Shown here piece after piece: positions 35,615 through 47,180 of a DNA stretch of 64,000 nucleotides. The notes below the pieces were generated by a model that made no database searches, was not told the DNA's origin, and saw only the letters and a program-made list of their open reading frames with translations. Every line of letters begins with the position of its first letter. The first letter of the stretch is position 1. The position numbers were made by a program, and so were the translations under genes. Source of the DNA: Pyrus communis (taxonomy: Eukaryota; Streptophyta; Magnoliopsida; Rosales; Rosaceae); the NCBI RefSeq assembly GCF_963583255.1, contig NC_084813.1, positions 21,570,002-21,634,001 of the forward strand, read 5' to 3'.

Positions 35615-36465
35615 ATTGCATTACAAATAGTTCTTGAAATTGATCCATCATATTAAGATGATCTTTGAAATTATAAATTCATTAATGTAATCCCTGAAAA
35701 TAGGTGTCACAAATCAATATGATCATTCTATCACAATTTTGTTAACAATTTTATTATATGCTGATATGAGTCATGACACATATTTGGGTCCCACAAGTAT
35801 AATAAACTATTGCCATGTTTTTATCACAAATAGTCCTTGAAATTGACCCACTTCATCAAGGTTGTCCCTGACTTTGAAAATTGATCAATGTAGTCTTCAA
35901 AAATGGGTGTCACAAATCAATATGGTCATTCCGTCACAATTTGTCAAAAACTCTATTATGTGCTAATGTAGTACATAACTAAGTCCCACAAATCTAATTA
36001 AATATTGCTATGTGGATTGAAAATTTGATGTTTTTGTTTATTACCTTTTATTTTAAGTTTTAATTATTTCAAATTATTTCTTTATTTTGAATCATCTATT
36101 GACGTGGCAATATTTTATTAAACTTGTGCGACCCAAATAATGTGTCACATCACATAACATAATTTTTTACAAAATTGTGACGGAATGACCATATTGATTT
36201 ATGAAACATATTTTCAGAAACTACATTGGTCGATTTTCAATTTCAACTACCATCTTGATAAGGTGGGTCAATTTCAATGACGATTTGTTTGTGATAAAAT
36301 TAGATTTGTAGGACCAAGTTATGTGCCACATGAGCGCATAACAAAAATTTTCACAAAATTATGACAGAATGACCCATATTGATTTACGATGCCTATTTTC
36401 AAGGACTATTGATCGATTTTGAATTTCAATGACCATCTCGATTTTGAATTTCAATCGATTTTCAA
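35615..36465. mobile_element. Worn foldback element related to 5155-6756
   Basis: The same module as in the 5155 element (CAAATAGTTCTTGAAATTGA, TGTCACAAATCAATATGG) appears twice on the left (35630-35790, 35830-36000) and inverted on the right (36170-36300, 36350-36440). The ends are degraded. It is one part of a ~3 kb segment (about 35595-38565) missing from the matching position of copy A (about 8418). Confidence 0.6.
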
Positions 36466-36589
36466 CTCACAGAAGCATTTCAGTCTTCCTTGACCACTAT
36501 CATGCAATTCACCAGCACTAAGACTTATCACCAACTATTGGACCATCCTGCGGTAGTTATATATATCACTAGATTTTATTTTTTTTAAA

Positions 36590-36722
36590 GCAAATGATGT
36601 TATCTAGACTAAAAATGAGGGAGATAGTTAAAGTCTTATAATAAGAGATCAATAGCGAAAATAGACTTAAAACTTTTCTCTTACAAGTGAAGAAAAATAT
36701 TGTTAAATCTAAATTAAGTGCG
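36590..36722 (-). mobile_element. tRNA-derived SINE, worn copy
   Basis: The minus-strand copy resembles 7733-7860. AACTTTTCTCTTACAAGTGA and the ATGATGTTATCTAGACTAAA tail region are recognisable. No target duplication was resolved. Confidence 0.45.
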
Positions 36723-38560
36723 TGTGAATCTGATATTTGGATGCGGCCGGCAAATGCGAAGTTTGAGAGTAGTGCAAAGGAGAGTCTTGATCATGTTGAA
36801 GGAAAAGTCACAAAATGTGACTAGCGACAGGTCTGATTCATTGTATCTTTTGCTTGCTTCCAAAGTCTCCTATAATATATTTCGGCGTGTGTCGTGATCC
36901 ATGATTCCATGTGGGCTACTTGAAGGAGGAAGTCCAACAAAACAACTCCAGCCCATCCAAATCAGCAGGGATATTCGGTGGGTCCAACCCCCTAATCGGG
37001 CCATTCTCACCCGCCTGTACACAGTACACCCAAATTGATATGACGTCAGACTGACGCGTAAGGGTGACTTCAGCATGACGTTAGTCACGTAAGATGTCGT
37101 CTTCACAACCACTTTCCCCTTTCTGCAAAATCCCAAAAAACCAATACTTTATAAATAAAAAACCAAATAATTACAATCACAAAACCCAATTCATTTTCAT
37201 AATTTCTGCAACACCAAAAAAAAAAAAAAAACAAAATCGAGAGATAAAACATGCAAGAAACAACGGAAATATCATACATCGTGTGAATCGTGGGCAGGGG
37301 ATTGGCCTCCTCCGTAGCTTTCCCAAAACCAGCTGAACATTGCTTCTTCTATCGGCTCCCAGAATAAGAAAAACAACCGACTTTAAAAACCCTGCAACCA
37401 AATTGATTTTTTTCTTTGATCAGATTCCAGATCACAGGTGATCTCTGTGCTGAAGGTTGGACTCGTAAAGAGCAAGGACGGAGAAAGAGGGAGGAGAGGC
37501 ATGGATGGAACCAATGAAGGCTCACTGGGGGCAGATGCCCCACTTAAGTAATTCATTTGTTCAGTAGCAGACTACAATTATATAATATACACGGATTATC
37601 TTTAAAGAAAATATATGTATTTAAAATTCAACGTACATTCATTATACTTATACTCCATATCAAATATTATATGAGCAATAGTGCTCTTGTTTTGTCATTC
37701 AAATCGAAAAAACTCTATATCGCCTATCATGTACTTATATTTTTCTCATCACTTTGCCACTTTTCACTACTTTGAAAATTTTGTAACATTGAAATTGTGA
37801 TACATCATCATTTGAAACCATGTTTAATATCATATTACGTATAACCATACTATAATAAGGTTTTCTTAATTATTTTTTATTGCCCCCACTAGAATAAATT
37901 TCAAGCCCCGTCCGGGAGAGGTTTCGTAAGATGGACTGAGAAAAAAGATAACGCCAAAAAATTTGTGGCTGGGTCTGGGTTCTTTCTTTATTAATTTTCT
38001 AATGTAAATCTAAGCTATCTATGAATAAAACTCTATTGATCAATCAAAACTTCATGAAATTACTATTCTAACTCTCTCATCAAAACTCAACAAAATTAAA
38101 AGACATGGCAATTTAGTAAATACATATCACTCAAATTTTTAGTTTTTTACACGAACCTCATAGTTAGGTAAAAGTAACATATCCTATTTAAAAAATGGAG
38201 TTTTATATATAGAGACAAAAACATTTATTATATTTCAATGAACTTCACTAGTTTTTAAACATGCCAAGGAGAGACAAAAATATAAAAACAACTAAAGCTC
38301 AACTCAATAACATGGAAACAATGTTTTAAAATACTAGTCATACCCATAAGGTTTTAGGGTTGTGAATACAACTCAACCCTCACAATTCCAACAAAATCAA
38401 TATGTGCCATAATCTCAACCCATCCTCGATTATTTCTGCATAATCAATTTTGAAATTATATGCAGAATCAGTTTGTACCATTTATTACTAGAATCAGTTC
38501 AATCCATCCTTAACTATTTTTGTGGAATCAATTCAACTCCTCCTCTTGTGATAAAAACTC
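36700..38560. repeat. Left arm of a 17-kb-spaced inverted repeat
   Basis: Read in reverse it follows 55730-57180. Landmarks in both: GTGTCGTGATCCATGATTCCA, CTTCAGCATGACGTTAGTCAC, TTTCCCCTTTCTGCAAAATC, and the AGATAACGCCAAAAAATTTG region. A gene-like leader lies inside on the minus strand: an ATG near 37340 begins a frame with VLGKLRRR (in the other arm, MFKLVLGKLHRR). The start of a PP2A B'-type regulatory subunit is a remote possibility. The arm is specific to copy B. Confidence 0.75.
37498..37915. mobile_element. ~420-base insertion inside the left inverted-repeat arm
   Basis: The opposite arm (about 56430-56460) runs continuously through GAGGAGAGGGAGAGGTTTCG, whereas here GAGGAGAGG and GGGAGAGGTTTCG are separated. 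The insert has GGGGGCAGATGCCCC near its left end and TTGCCCCCACTAG near its right. Family not determined. Confidence 0.5.
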
Positions 38561-38765
38561 TTTTTATTAATAATCATGATACATGTGTATCAGGCCCTCC
38601 CTCGGGTACTAATACTGTATGGATATTGTATATGTAACCTGACTAAATTATTGTCAGTTGAATAAACACCACACGCACGCACAAATTGACATATGACAGC
38701 CAGGAGAAGATAATGACATGATTGGTCGAATCTCTAAATCTAATGTGGAACAAATTGATACCATT

Positions 38766-38913
38766 CGACACTTAGTATTACGATTTAGTGGTATTCCTCT
38801 TTACTTGTTTGCGAAAGGCAAATCTGAACTATATTATTGTTAGTCTATTGTGAGGCTAAACCTTTTTTTTTCCTTAATGTACATAATATCATTTGTTCAA
38901 AAAAAAAAAAAAA
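38766..38913 (+). mobile_element. tRNA-derived SINE with target duplication and poly(A) tail
   Basis: It begins CGACACTTAGTATTACGATT with a pol III A-box-like TTTAGTGGTATTCC, and ends TTTGTTC plus about 15 A. It is flanked by GATACCATT at 38757-38765 and 38914-38922, a perfect 9-base duplication. The same spot upstream of TPS-A (about 8555) has no SINE. The poly(A) tail and duplication fit retroposition. Confidence 0.85.
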
Positions 38914-39014
38914 GATACCATTTCTACATGTAACCGTCATGAATTTAAGAACTAGAAATGAAAGGGAAAAGAGAAAAAATAAAAAATAAAATAAAAGAGA
39001 GAACCAGAATTTTG

Positions 39015-39140
39015 AACTGAACTTGCTTTAATTGAGTGGTGCTATTATGCCTATTGTGATTCGTGAACTATGTTCCGAATGGGTTGACTGTGACTCTAAT
39101 GACTGCGGCAATTTTATCCAAATTTTGTCTGAGAACTTGA
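39015..39140 (+). promoter_or_regulatory. Duplicated piece of the TPS-B proximal promoter
   Basis: ATTGAGTGGTGCTATTA, ATTCGTGAACTATGTTCC and AATGACTG.GGCAATT occur here and again at about 39628-39755. The nearer copy ends about 30 bases before the TATA box. Both contain TTGAC cores (W-box type). Upstream of TPS-A there is one copy (9092-9220), altered by an insertion. The effect on expression is unknown. Confidence 0.6.
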
Positions 39141-39787
39141 AAGAAAATTAAAAAAAAAAGGAGAGAACGAATTTAGAACAGAACTTGTTTTAATTGAGAA
39201 AATTTTTCGTGTTTTAAATTAACTCATGTTATAATATGTCTAATAATTTAGTAATACTCTATCTTAGGTTCATCAAAATTCAACGTCGTCGCTAGTTCGT
39301 GGATTAATTAGTTATACTAATTCAAATTGTGTTATCGAAAGTTTAGGACACTTACCGTTTTTTAATTGGGTTTTAACAATGATGGATTAGAAGTCAATAA
39401 TATAATAGCCTGTTTGGTGGGTTAGATGAGATTAGGCTATAGTTATAGAACTGGATTGGCAGAGAGATAAAATAGGACTTGTAATCCATATATAAAAATA
39501 TGTTAGATAACTCATTTTATTGGAAATTTATAACTCATCATGCCCAATTCTGTTCTCTCACGTTTTGAAGCAACAAACAAAGGATTGCATCAAGTTCATT
39601 TTAATTGATAAATCTAAGAGAGTGATTATGTATCCATTGAGTGGTGCTATTAAGAGATGGCCCATTGAGATTCGTGAACTATGTTCCAAATGAGTTGACA
39701 TTGACTATAATGACTGTGGCAATTGTATCGAACCATCGTCCGAGAACAGGTGGAGGGGAAATTAGTTTCCGTATGCTTGTAGCTCTC

Positions 39788-39795
39788 TATAAATA
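39788..39795 (+). promoter_or_regulatory. TATA box of TPS-B
   Basis: TATAAATA in the same context as for TPS-A, 105 bases before the ATG at 39900. Confidence 0.75.
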
Positions 39796-39899
39796 CCATA
39801 CAAATTATATGCTTGATCTGCAAGACATAACAAAAGCAAAAAACAAGTGTGTGCACCTAAGTACTGTTAGTGTGTGAGTATCTAAAAACACAATATCGC

Positions 39900-42800
39900 A
39901 TGGATTCTCAAGAAATTTTGGTTAAGAATCTGGTAATGAAAGTTAAACAAGAATTGTTTTCGCCGGATGTTGATCTTGTTTCTCTTGGTCCTCCTTCTCC
40001 TTACGACATTGCGTGGCTGTCGATGATTCCGAATCCTCACCGAGGATCGGATGAACCCTTGTTCAAAGGATGCTTGGACTGGGTGCTTCAACACCAAACC
40101 ACAGGAGGCTTTTGGGGAGATGATGACCATGTTCCAACCATAGAGTCACTCACTTCAACTCTTGCTTGCATTGTTGCACTTGCCATATGGGATGTTGGCC
40201 ATGATGCCATTCAGAAAGGTACGTAAAAAAAAAAAAAAAGTAAATGATCAAATTTCGCAAACCCTGGAAAAATTTACTGTCGGAAATACCCGTTTATGCA
40301 TTTGAAATAAGGGATAATTTGATATAGATCCAATTTTGTGAGCCATTACTATAATTAGTCCACTGCATTGAAATAGGTCCAATAATTGATATTCCACGTA
40401 AGCTTATTTATAATTTGTACCATATTTATCCCTTAGACTTATAAATTGTAGTAAATATTCAAAATTTCTTAATTATATGATTATTTGTGGTTTAACTAAT
40501 CCCTTAATTGTAGGATTAGTTATAGCAATAAAATCTCAACCCCCAGTCCGTTTCATCCCTCCTTTTTTTTTCCTTCTTCTAAACAATTCCCTTTGTTAGA
40601 TCATGGAATCAATCATCATCTTTCTTCTCTCATCTTTCATGGGTGATATTTTGTGTTCCTCCCTCCAAATTCCTTCATGACAATTTCAGTTTTTACATAG
40701 CTTTCACAATTTTTTTACATATTCGTTCGGCAATACAGTATCAATTGCAAGCAATAATACAGTATCATGCATTTATATTTGCTCTATTATATTTTTGTGC
40801 GTATCATAAAGGTAACCTGAAACTTGGTATTTGTTCCTTTTTTTTGTTTAGTATTTGTTCCTTTAATGGAGGTATATTATATCATATTTCTATTCTAATG
40901 TTCTGCCATGGAGGTTCAACATTTTTCTTCCTATACAATAGGTAGTTTATTTTTATTTTGTTGGTAGATTATATCTATTTTGTAGGTATAAAGCATTTTT
41001 CTTCCTATACAATAGGTAGTTTATTTTTGTTTTGTAGGTAGATTACATCTGTTTTGTTGGTATAAAGTATTTTTCTTCCTATACAATAGGTAGTTACTAA
41101 ATTATATCGGTTTTGTAGGTAAACATCATTAGGTGGTTACTAGATAATATTTTAGTCAGTATTTAAATATTCAAAATTAAAAACTGAATAAATGATACAA
41201 ACATTAAAGAATTTAAATATTTTTATCTAAAAGGGCAAAATTGGTATAAAAATATGTAATTGGATAACTGGACTTAGTTAAAAAACTACCTTTGTTTTTG
41301 GACCTAGATTTAAAAGCCCCTTGAAATAATTGGTTGTTGCAATTTTTTCTTATGTTTATTGTTTAGGGCTAGCATTCATCCATGCAACGACAGAGAAGCT
41401 ATTGGAAGAGCAAAATAATTCTTTTCTTGAGTGGTTTGTCATTGTTTTCCCAGCAATGGTGGAACTTGCAGAGAGCAAAGGACTGCATGTTCATTTTTCT
41501 CATGGTTCAACAGCGCTGGTAGAACAAGTCTTCCAAAAGAGACAACAAATATTCCAAATGCATAGGTATATATAATTTTTAGTTTTTATAATTTATTTAG
41601 AAATAATGAGAAAATATAAGAAAGAAATTAGGGATGAATAAGGATAGAGGATTGATGGCCGGTAGAACATGGAAGAAATACACATTAAATGATACACAAC
41701 ATACAAACTAAAAACTGAAAACAATTTTATCGTAGATTTTCTTTTTAATTTTCGTTTTCACTTTCTATTGCATTACATGTGCATTTCTCCCTCATCCCAC
41801 AGTACTCAAGCTTATTGAATCTAGTTTTTGTCGAAATATTTATCAAATCGACCGTAGTTAAATATTTAATCTAGATTTTGTTGGGGCAGGTTGGTGCAAA
41901 GTGGTGATCAGCAACAGTACTATTCACTAGAACTCATGCAATACCTGGAAGCTTTGCCTGAATCATATGATATTAACCTCAATGAGACTCTACTATTATG
42001 CCAAAGTGAGGAAGATGGGCTGTTAATCCAATCCCCATCAGCTATTGCATATGCTTTTATGAGGACAGGACGCAAGGAGTTTTTGTCCAAATTGAATTCT
42101 ATTGTCCAAAAATGCGGGTTCTCGGGTACGTGGGACATACATGCATGCATTTCAACTCCATCCATTGCCCAAAATTTCCCAATAATGTTTATGTTTTGTT
42201 TTTTTTCTTCCTATAATGTGATTGCTGGTCTACGATGCGTAGTCTGCCGTCACCTGTACAAATTTCATAAGACTTAACTATATACACACACATACGAGAT
42301 ATGTCTGAGTATACTATATTATTCTTTCAACTGTTAAACTGTTATGGAAAATATAAAAATAAAGATCTAACATTTAAAAATTAAAATTATCGTACACTTG
42401 GTAGCATTGTAGAATTTTTCATATACACTGTACCAAAAAAAAAAATCATTAAATGACAAGATAACCAAGTGAATTGTAACTTAGTTGGTTAAGAGACATT
42501 TGTCCTTGCACCCAAAGTCTAGTGTTCGAATACCCCTCTCCGTATTTACAAATAAAGTAGATTATTTTAGCATCTATAAAAAAATGACTAATTAACCACA
42601 TGAAATCAAAGAGTGAGACAACTCTGTTATACGTGTACAGTTCCTGCGATCTACCCCATGGATGAAAACCTTCTAAGGGTTTGTCTTGTTAATCGGACTG
42701 AGAGGCTGGGACTGGCAGAGCATTTCATGGCAGAGATAACAAGTATGCTGGGACAAGTTTACAGGTGACGACCTAATATTCATCATTAAGCAATATACGC

Positions 42801-45708
42801 ACACGATTAATCTGGTTAATTAATTTATTTAAAAAAAAAAAAAAAAACAGAAGTTACATCAGTTGCGAAGAGCCAAAGAGCAAGGAAAAGCATGCCATGC
42901 CACTACAACTATATAAAGATTCACTCGCGTTTCGTCTGCTCAGACTTCACGGTTATATAGTATCTCCTCGTAAGGATCAATTAATGCTTAATTGCTGATA
43001 TGTACATGCTTTCAGATTATAATATTTGTGATGACTTGAAACCTGGTTGTTTCTAGTCTCGTTATGATGTTGTAACTCTGTTGTGACACTCTAGGCATAC
43101 GTTGTATAATTTTATATATATCATATTGTTTATCAATAAAAAAAATCAGTTTATTTATTAATTTACATACCAAAATTTGTTAATATTTGCAGGGAAGTTC
43201 TGCTGGTTCCTTCATGATGAAGATATGATGGTGTACATAGAAGAGCACCATGAAACTTTTCTGAGTGCCATGTATAATGTATACAGGGCGGCTGATGTGA
43301 CCTTTACAGGAGAAAGTGAGCTTGAGGATGTTAAGGAATTCTCTAAAAGAATACTAGAAAAGGAAACAATAAAAGATTCTAAGAATCTGGTCGGGCCTTC
43401 TAGTATGAATGGCTTGCAAGACCAGGTATACATATATTCAGAATAAATATAATAAAAATTGCAATAAGAAAATATATTCAATCATTATAATTAGTTATTT
43501 AATGATCATCTCCTAATTAATTTTGTTGCGTATCTCCCTTGAGTAGATTACGCATGAAATCAGTATTCCATGGCTTGCTCGGTTGGATCATCTGGAGCAC
43601 AGGAAGTTCATTGAGACGAAAGAGCCTGTTGGTCCATGGATAGGAAAAGGCTTATCCTGCAGGTAATTAAATTAATTCTAATTAATTGAATAGATTAAGG
43701 CAGTCAAATCTGGGATTAAGCAGTTTAATTTATTAATACCTTGCAGATTATCATGTCAAAGCAATGCCATGCTGCTACAACTTGCTATGGAGAACTACAC
43801 ACTACGGCAGTCCATATTCAGAAATGAATTAAAGGAGTTAGAAAGGTTCGTACTCACTCTCTACACTTTCACTAAAGAATTTCCATTTTTAAAAATTGTA
43901 ATACTGGAATTACTTAACCATGAAAACCTTTTTCTTTTTCTGTTGTGGGTGAAAAATTAATCATGCAGGTGGTCAAAGGACACTGGTCTTGTTGACATGG
44001 GGTTTGCTCGACAGAAAACCGAGTACTGTTATTTTGCAGTTGCTTCAACAGCATCACATTCTTCACTGTCATATGTACGGCTCGTAGTTGTGAAAGCCGC
44101 AGTCCTTGTTACAGTTGCTGATGATTTTTTTGACAAGGAAGGTTCGATGAATGAATTGGAAGCTCTTGCCAATGCCGTCGAGAGGTATAATATATTAACG
44201 TATGATTATTGTGTGCATGGGTTATGCGTTGAATCTCACATGCATGTTCTAAGTTGGAAATATATAATCCACGTGTAGAAATTTAAAGTAACTCTTGTTA
44301 TTATTTTAATTAATTAAATGTGTACATCGTACAGATGGCAGGAAAAAGGACTAGAAGGACATGGAAAAGCTATATTCAAGGCTCTAAAAGATTTTATTGA
44401 TGACATTTCTAGGCAATTCTTCCAACAAAATGGATATGACATAAAGAGTTATCTTCAGGATCTAGTAAGATTTTTGGTAAAATAATTTAGTTGAAATAAT
44501 TGTAAAAAAAAAAAGTGTTACTTATTCTTCTTTTTACTCTTTACCAAATGAATTTAGTGGCATCAAACATTTGTAAGCTGGTTAAAGGAAGCAGAATGGA
44601 GCAGAAATGGGCATCCCTTGTCAATTGTTGAGTACCTCCAAGTAGCCACAAGCTCCATTGCTTCACAGACTATTGTTCTTACAGCTGCTCTTCTGCTTGA
44701 CACACCTCCAGAATTAGAGATCCTAAAGTCCCCTCAAAGTCATCCACTTACAAATTCACTTATGCTTTTGACGCGGTTTTTGAACGAAATTCAAAGCTAT
44801 CAGGTATAGGAAGAGATATTTTTTATTGTAACTATCACACTGCCATACAATATTATTAATGTACTTATTATAATAGTAGTAAACGACTAGATTGTTATAT
44901 TAGGGAGCCAGAGTATATCTTTAATAAAACATGCTTTGAAAAAAAAATACGCGTAAATAGATTAATGAAAACTTCACATAGTGGTGGGATAATTAGACTG
45001 AAATATCTCTCGGACGAGAAATTCATAATGACCACGTTCTTGATTAGTTGTCACCATGTTAATTAGTATAATCTTAACTAATGGGGAAAACTGAATTTAA
45101 TAATTTCATTGCAGAAGGAGCAAGAGGAGGGGAAGCCAAACCTTGTTCTGCTACACATGAAGGGAAATCCCAATTCGGGGGCTGAAGAATCAATTGGGAT
45201 TATACAGAAGGTATTGGATGAAAAGAAGAAAGAGTTTCTAGAACAGGCTCTGGTGAATAATGGCATCAATGCGGATGATATGCCAAGGGCATGCAAAAAA
45301 CTCCATCTCTCCTGCCTCAAAGCCTTTCATATGTTTTTCAATTCTACAAATGCATATGACTCCCCAACAGAATTGCTTGCGGACATCAACAAAGCGATTT
45401 ATGATCCTTTGAGAATGGATGCACAAGGAATATTAAAGAAGGATAAACCTAAAAGCTTGGCTAGCTATGGAAAATCCCTGACTACTTGTGTTGTGAAAGT
45501 CCAAGGGAACTTAAGGAAAGAATTTGTGGCCAAACCTTACTTTGGATATGAGGTCTTGTCACTTAAGCTGAGAAACCCAACTACTTTACGAGATTTCGGA
45601 ATTCCAAGGTTTGCATCTATTCCGGCTACTGGGGTTAACACTCTTCCTTTAGCTTCATGCACTCGTCATGTTAGTGCAGAAATAAATTATAAATTATTTG
45701 CTTTGTAA
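39900..45708 (+). CDS. Geranyllinalool synthase-like diterpene synthase (TPS-f), TPS-B
   Basis: Twelve exons join in frame: 39900-40218, 41367-41565, 41890-42125, 42641-42764, 42851-42969, 43193-43425, 43547-43662, 43747-43845, 43969-44184, 44335-44464, 44558-44803, 45115-45708; 2631 bases, 876 residues, close to the usual length of TPS-f enzymes. All introns are GT-AG. Motifs: SPYDIAW near residue 33, SPRKFCWFLHDED across exons 5-6, DDFFD at 533-537 and NEIQSYQKE at 673-681 (Asn, Ser and Glu metal ligands kept; the second residue is Glu where many relatives have Asp). There is no DxDD, so it cannot cyclise like a copalyl diphosphate synthase. No organelle leader is evident, as in cytosol/ER geranyllinalool synthases. 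It is very similar to TPS-A, with the same exon phases and lengths except exons 6 and 12. Substrate and product are inferred. An alternative in-frame start lies at 39870. AATAAA-type signals follow at about 45717. Confidence 0.92.
40311..41320. mobile_element. Mutator-like non-autonomous element in intron 1 of TPS-B
   Basis: TTGAAATAA stands on both sides (40302-40310 and 41321-41329), a perfect 9-base duplication. The ends are inverted and similar: GGGATAATTTGATATAGATC on the left and, inverted, GGGGCTTTTAAATCTAGGTC on the right. It explains why intron 1 has 1148 bases here and 288 in TPS-A. Inside, a module of about 70-75 bases (TTTTTCTTCCTATACAATAGGTAG plus TTTTGTAGGTA) repeats about three times at 40918-41120. 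There is no transposase. Confidence 0.85.
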
Positions 45709-46401
45709 AGCAGATGAATAAAAAGATAAGAGTGAAAAAGTCTAGTTAGTCACCTTAATTGAGTGAATCTTATATTGATGAGAGGATAGACTTTGAATGA
45801 GCTTATAAATAAGTTGGATTACTTCCAGTCTCCATGTTGCCAATTAGTTTTATGGTGGAGCTTATTATATTTGGCAAATGCTGCATATACATGGTTTTGT
45901 TGATGTATAATGATGTTTATGAGTGGAATTGTAGCTCTTATATAAAAAATTTTAAAAAAATGTCTTTAGAGTGGAGTTCCATAGAGTATTGTACATATTA
46001 TTTTGCTTGCTTCCCCTTTTTGCTAGCAAACTATTATTGGTATTCTAAAAATTTAGTGGTGCACTCTTCTTAAGATTATCTTTCATTTTAAATGTAGAAA
46101 GTTAATTTAGAGTGCACAATTAGATTATTGGAATGTCTATAACAATTCCCTAAGAGTAAATCAATTAGGATGATAACTTGTAACATATTTTTAAATCTTG
46201 TTTTACATACCAACCAGATTTCATCTTAAATGAAGGCTCTCTAGGTAGATATATAATAAAGCAACTTAAAGCCTGATTTTGTTATTAATAAAGCACCTTA
46301 AAGTGCCTTCGCCCACTCAATATATTTAACAAGTAATCTAATCAGGGTCTAAGTTTCACAAGCAAAAGATTGCTCAACATATAATTTCTTCGAATTTCCA
46401 T
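45709..46401. other. 3' flank of TPS-B
   Basis: The first ~150 bases follow the TPS-A flank (for example the GCTTATAAATAA.TTGGATT segment). The rest is A/T-rich and non-coding, without the hairpin element found downstream of TPS-A. Confidence 0.5.
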
Positions 46402-46742
46402 ATGGCTAACACAATCACATGTCTCTTTCTGTACTACCCATCATCAACTCTATCACTACCTAGAGTGACCATGGCAAAACAAGGGTTGAGCATTAAGCTA
46501 ATCCACCACGATTCCCCGGAATCACCCTTCTACCAACCCAACCTCACTCGATCAGAAAGAACTCGAAAACTCATTCTCCTAATTAACCAAAGCGCGCGCC
46601 AACTACTTCCGCCAGGGTTTGCAAGCCGCCAAGCACAATTATTCTTCCAATGCTGTGCGTCAAATAGTTGGTCATCAAATGGAAACTACATACATTGCCA
46701 AACTAAGCATTGACACATTCAAGAAGTTATCACCTATATCTT
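46402..46742 (+). pseudogene. Nepenthesin-type aspartic protease fragment, copy B
   Basis: ATG 46402 opens a frame with a short hydrophobic start, then GLSIKLIHHDSPESPFYQP and LTRSERTRKLILLINQ, the conserved propeptide of plant A1 proteases (usual form IDLIHRDSPxSPFY). After about residue 70 the frame shifts, but YIAKLSI.TFKKLSPISY can still be followed to 46742, where similarity stops at the TATTGGATATAG of a retroelement. The active site is absent. It supplies the N-terminal part that copy A (17125-17645) lacks. Confidence 0.78.
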
Positions 46743-47180
46743 ACTATTGGATATAGATGACATGTACACTTGTGCCACATCAATATGTGCCACGTGATTA
46801 GAAGCTTACAGGATAAGCTAAGCGGATGTAAACAGAATGTATAAAAGGGATTTTCCCTCTCTTATTGTAATGTACTGTTGCATTTTCTCAGAAATACAAG
46901 TTGTCTTCTTTTTTATCATCTGCATTTCTTCTTTCTGCAATATTGATCTTATTGTTAATATGGTATCTTAGAGCCACTCTGCTTGCGTGATGGGTTCTGG
47001 TGAATTTTTTTTCCGCTGTGGTGTTCTTCGAGGTTTGGTGGTGTCTCTCCTCGTCTTCAGTCTTCTGGTAAATTGTAAATTTTGGGAATTTTTTTTCGGA
47101 TCTTGTTTCTTTCTTCAAGATTATAGTAGTAGCTTGTCTGAATTCCAAGGCCGATGCTTAGACAGCTTGATTGATTAGAT
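46743..47180 (+). mobile_element. Copia-type LTR end with primer site, truncated
   Basis: From TATTGGATATAG an LTR-like stretch runs about 210 bases, with a TATA-like GTATAAAAGGG near 46840 and TTGTAATGTACTG. It is followed by ATGGTATCTTAGAGCC at about 46958-46973, a near match to the Met-tRNA primer site TGGTATCAGAGCC. A short frame, MGSGEFFFRCG, starts at 46990 but decays. No partner LTR was found. The insertion cuts off the aspartic protease fragment. Confidence 0.6.

Noticed and set aside
38766..38913. Functional tRNA gene
   Set aside because: A- and B-box-like motifs exist, but the poly(A) tail, target duplication and multiple dispersed copies show a SINE.
46979..47180. Small membrane protein starting MGSGEFFFRCG
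   Set aside because: It follows a retrotransposon primer site and decays quickly; best read as the start of a broken Copia interior.
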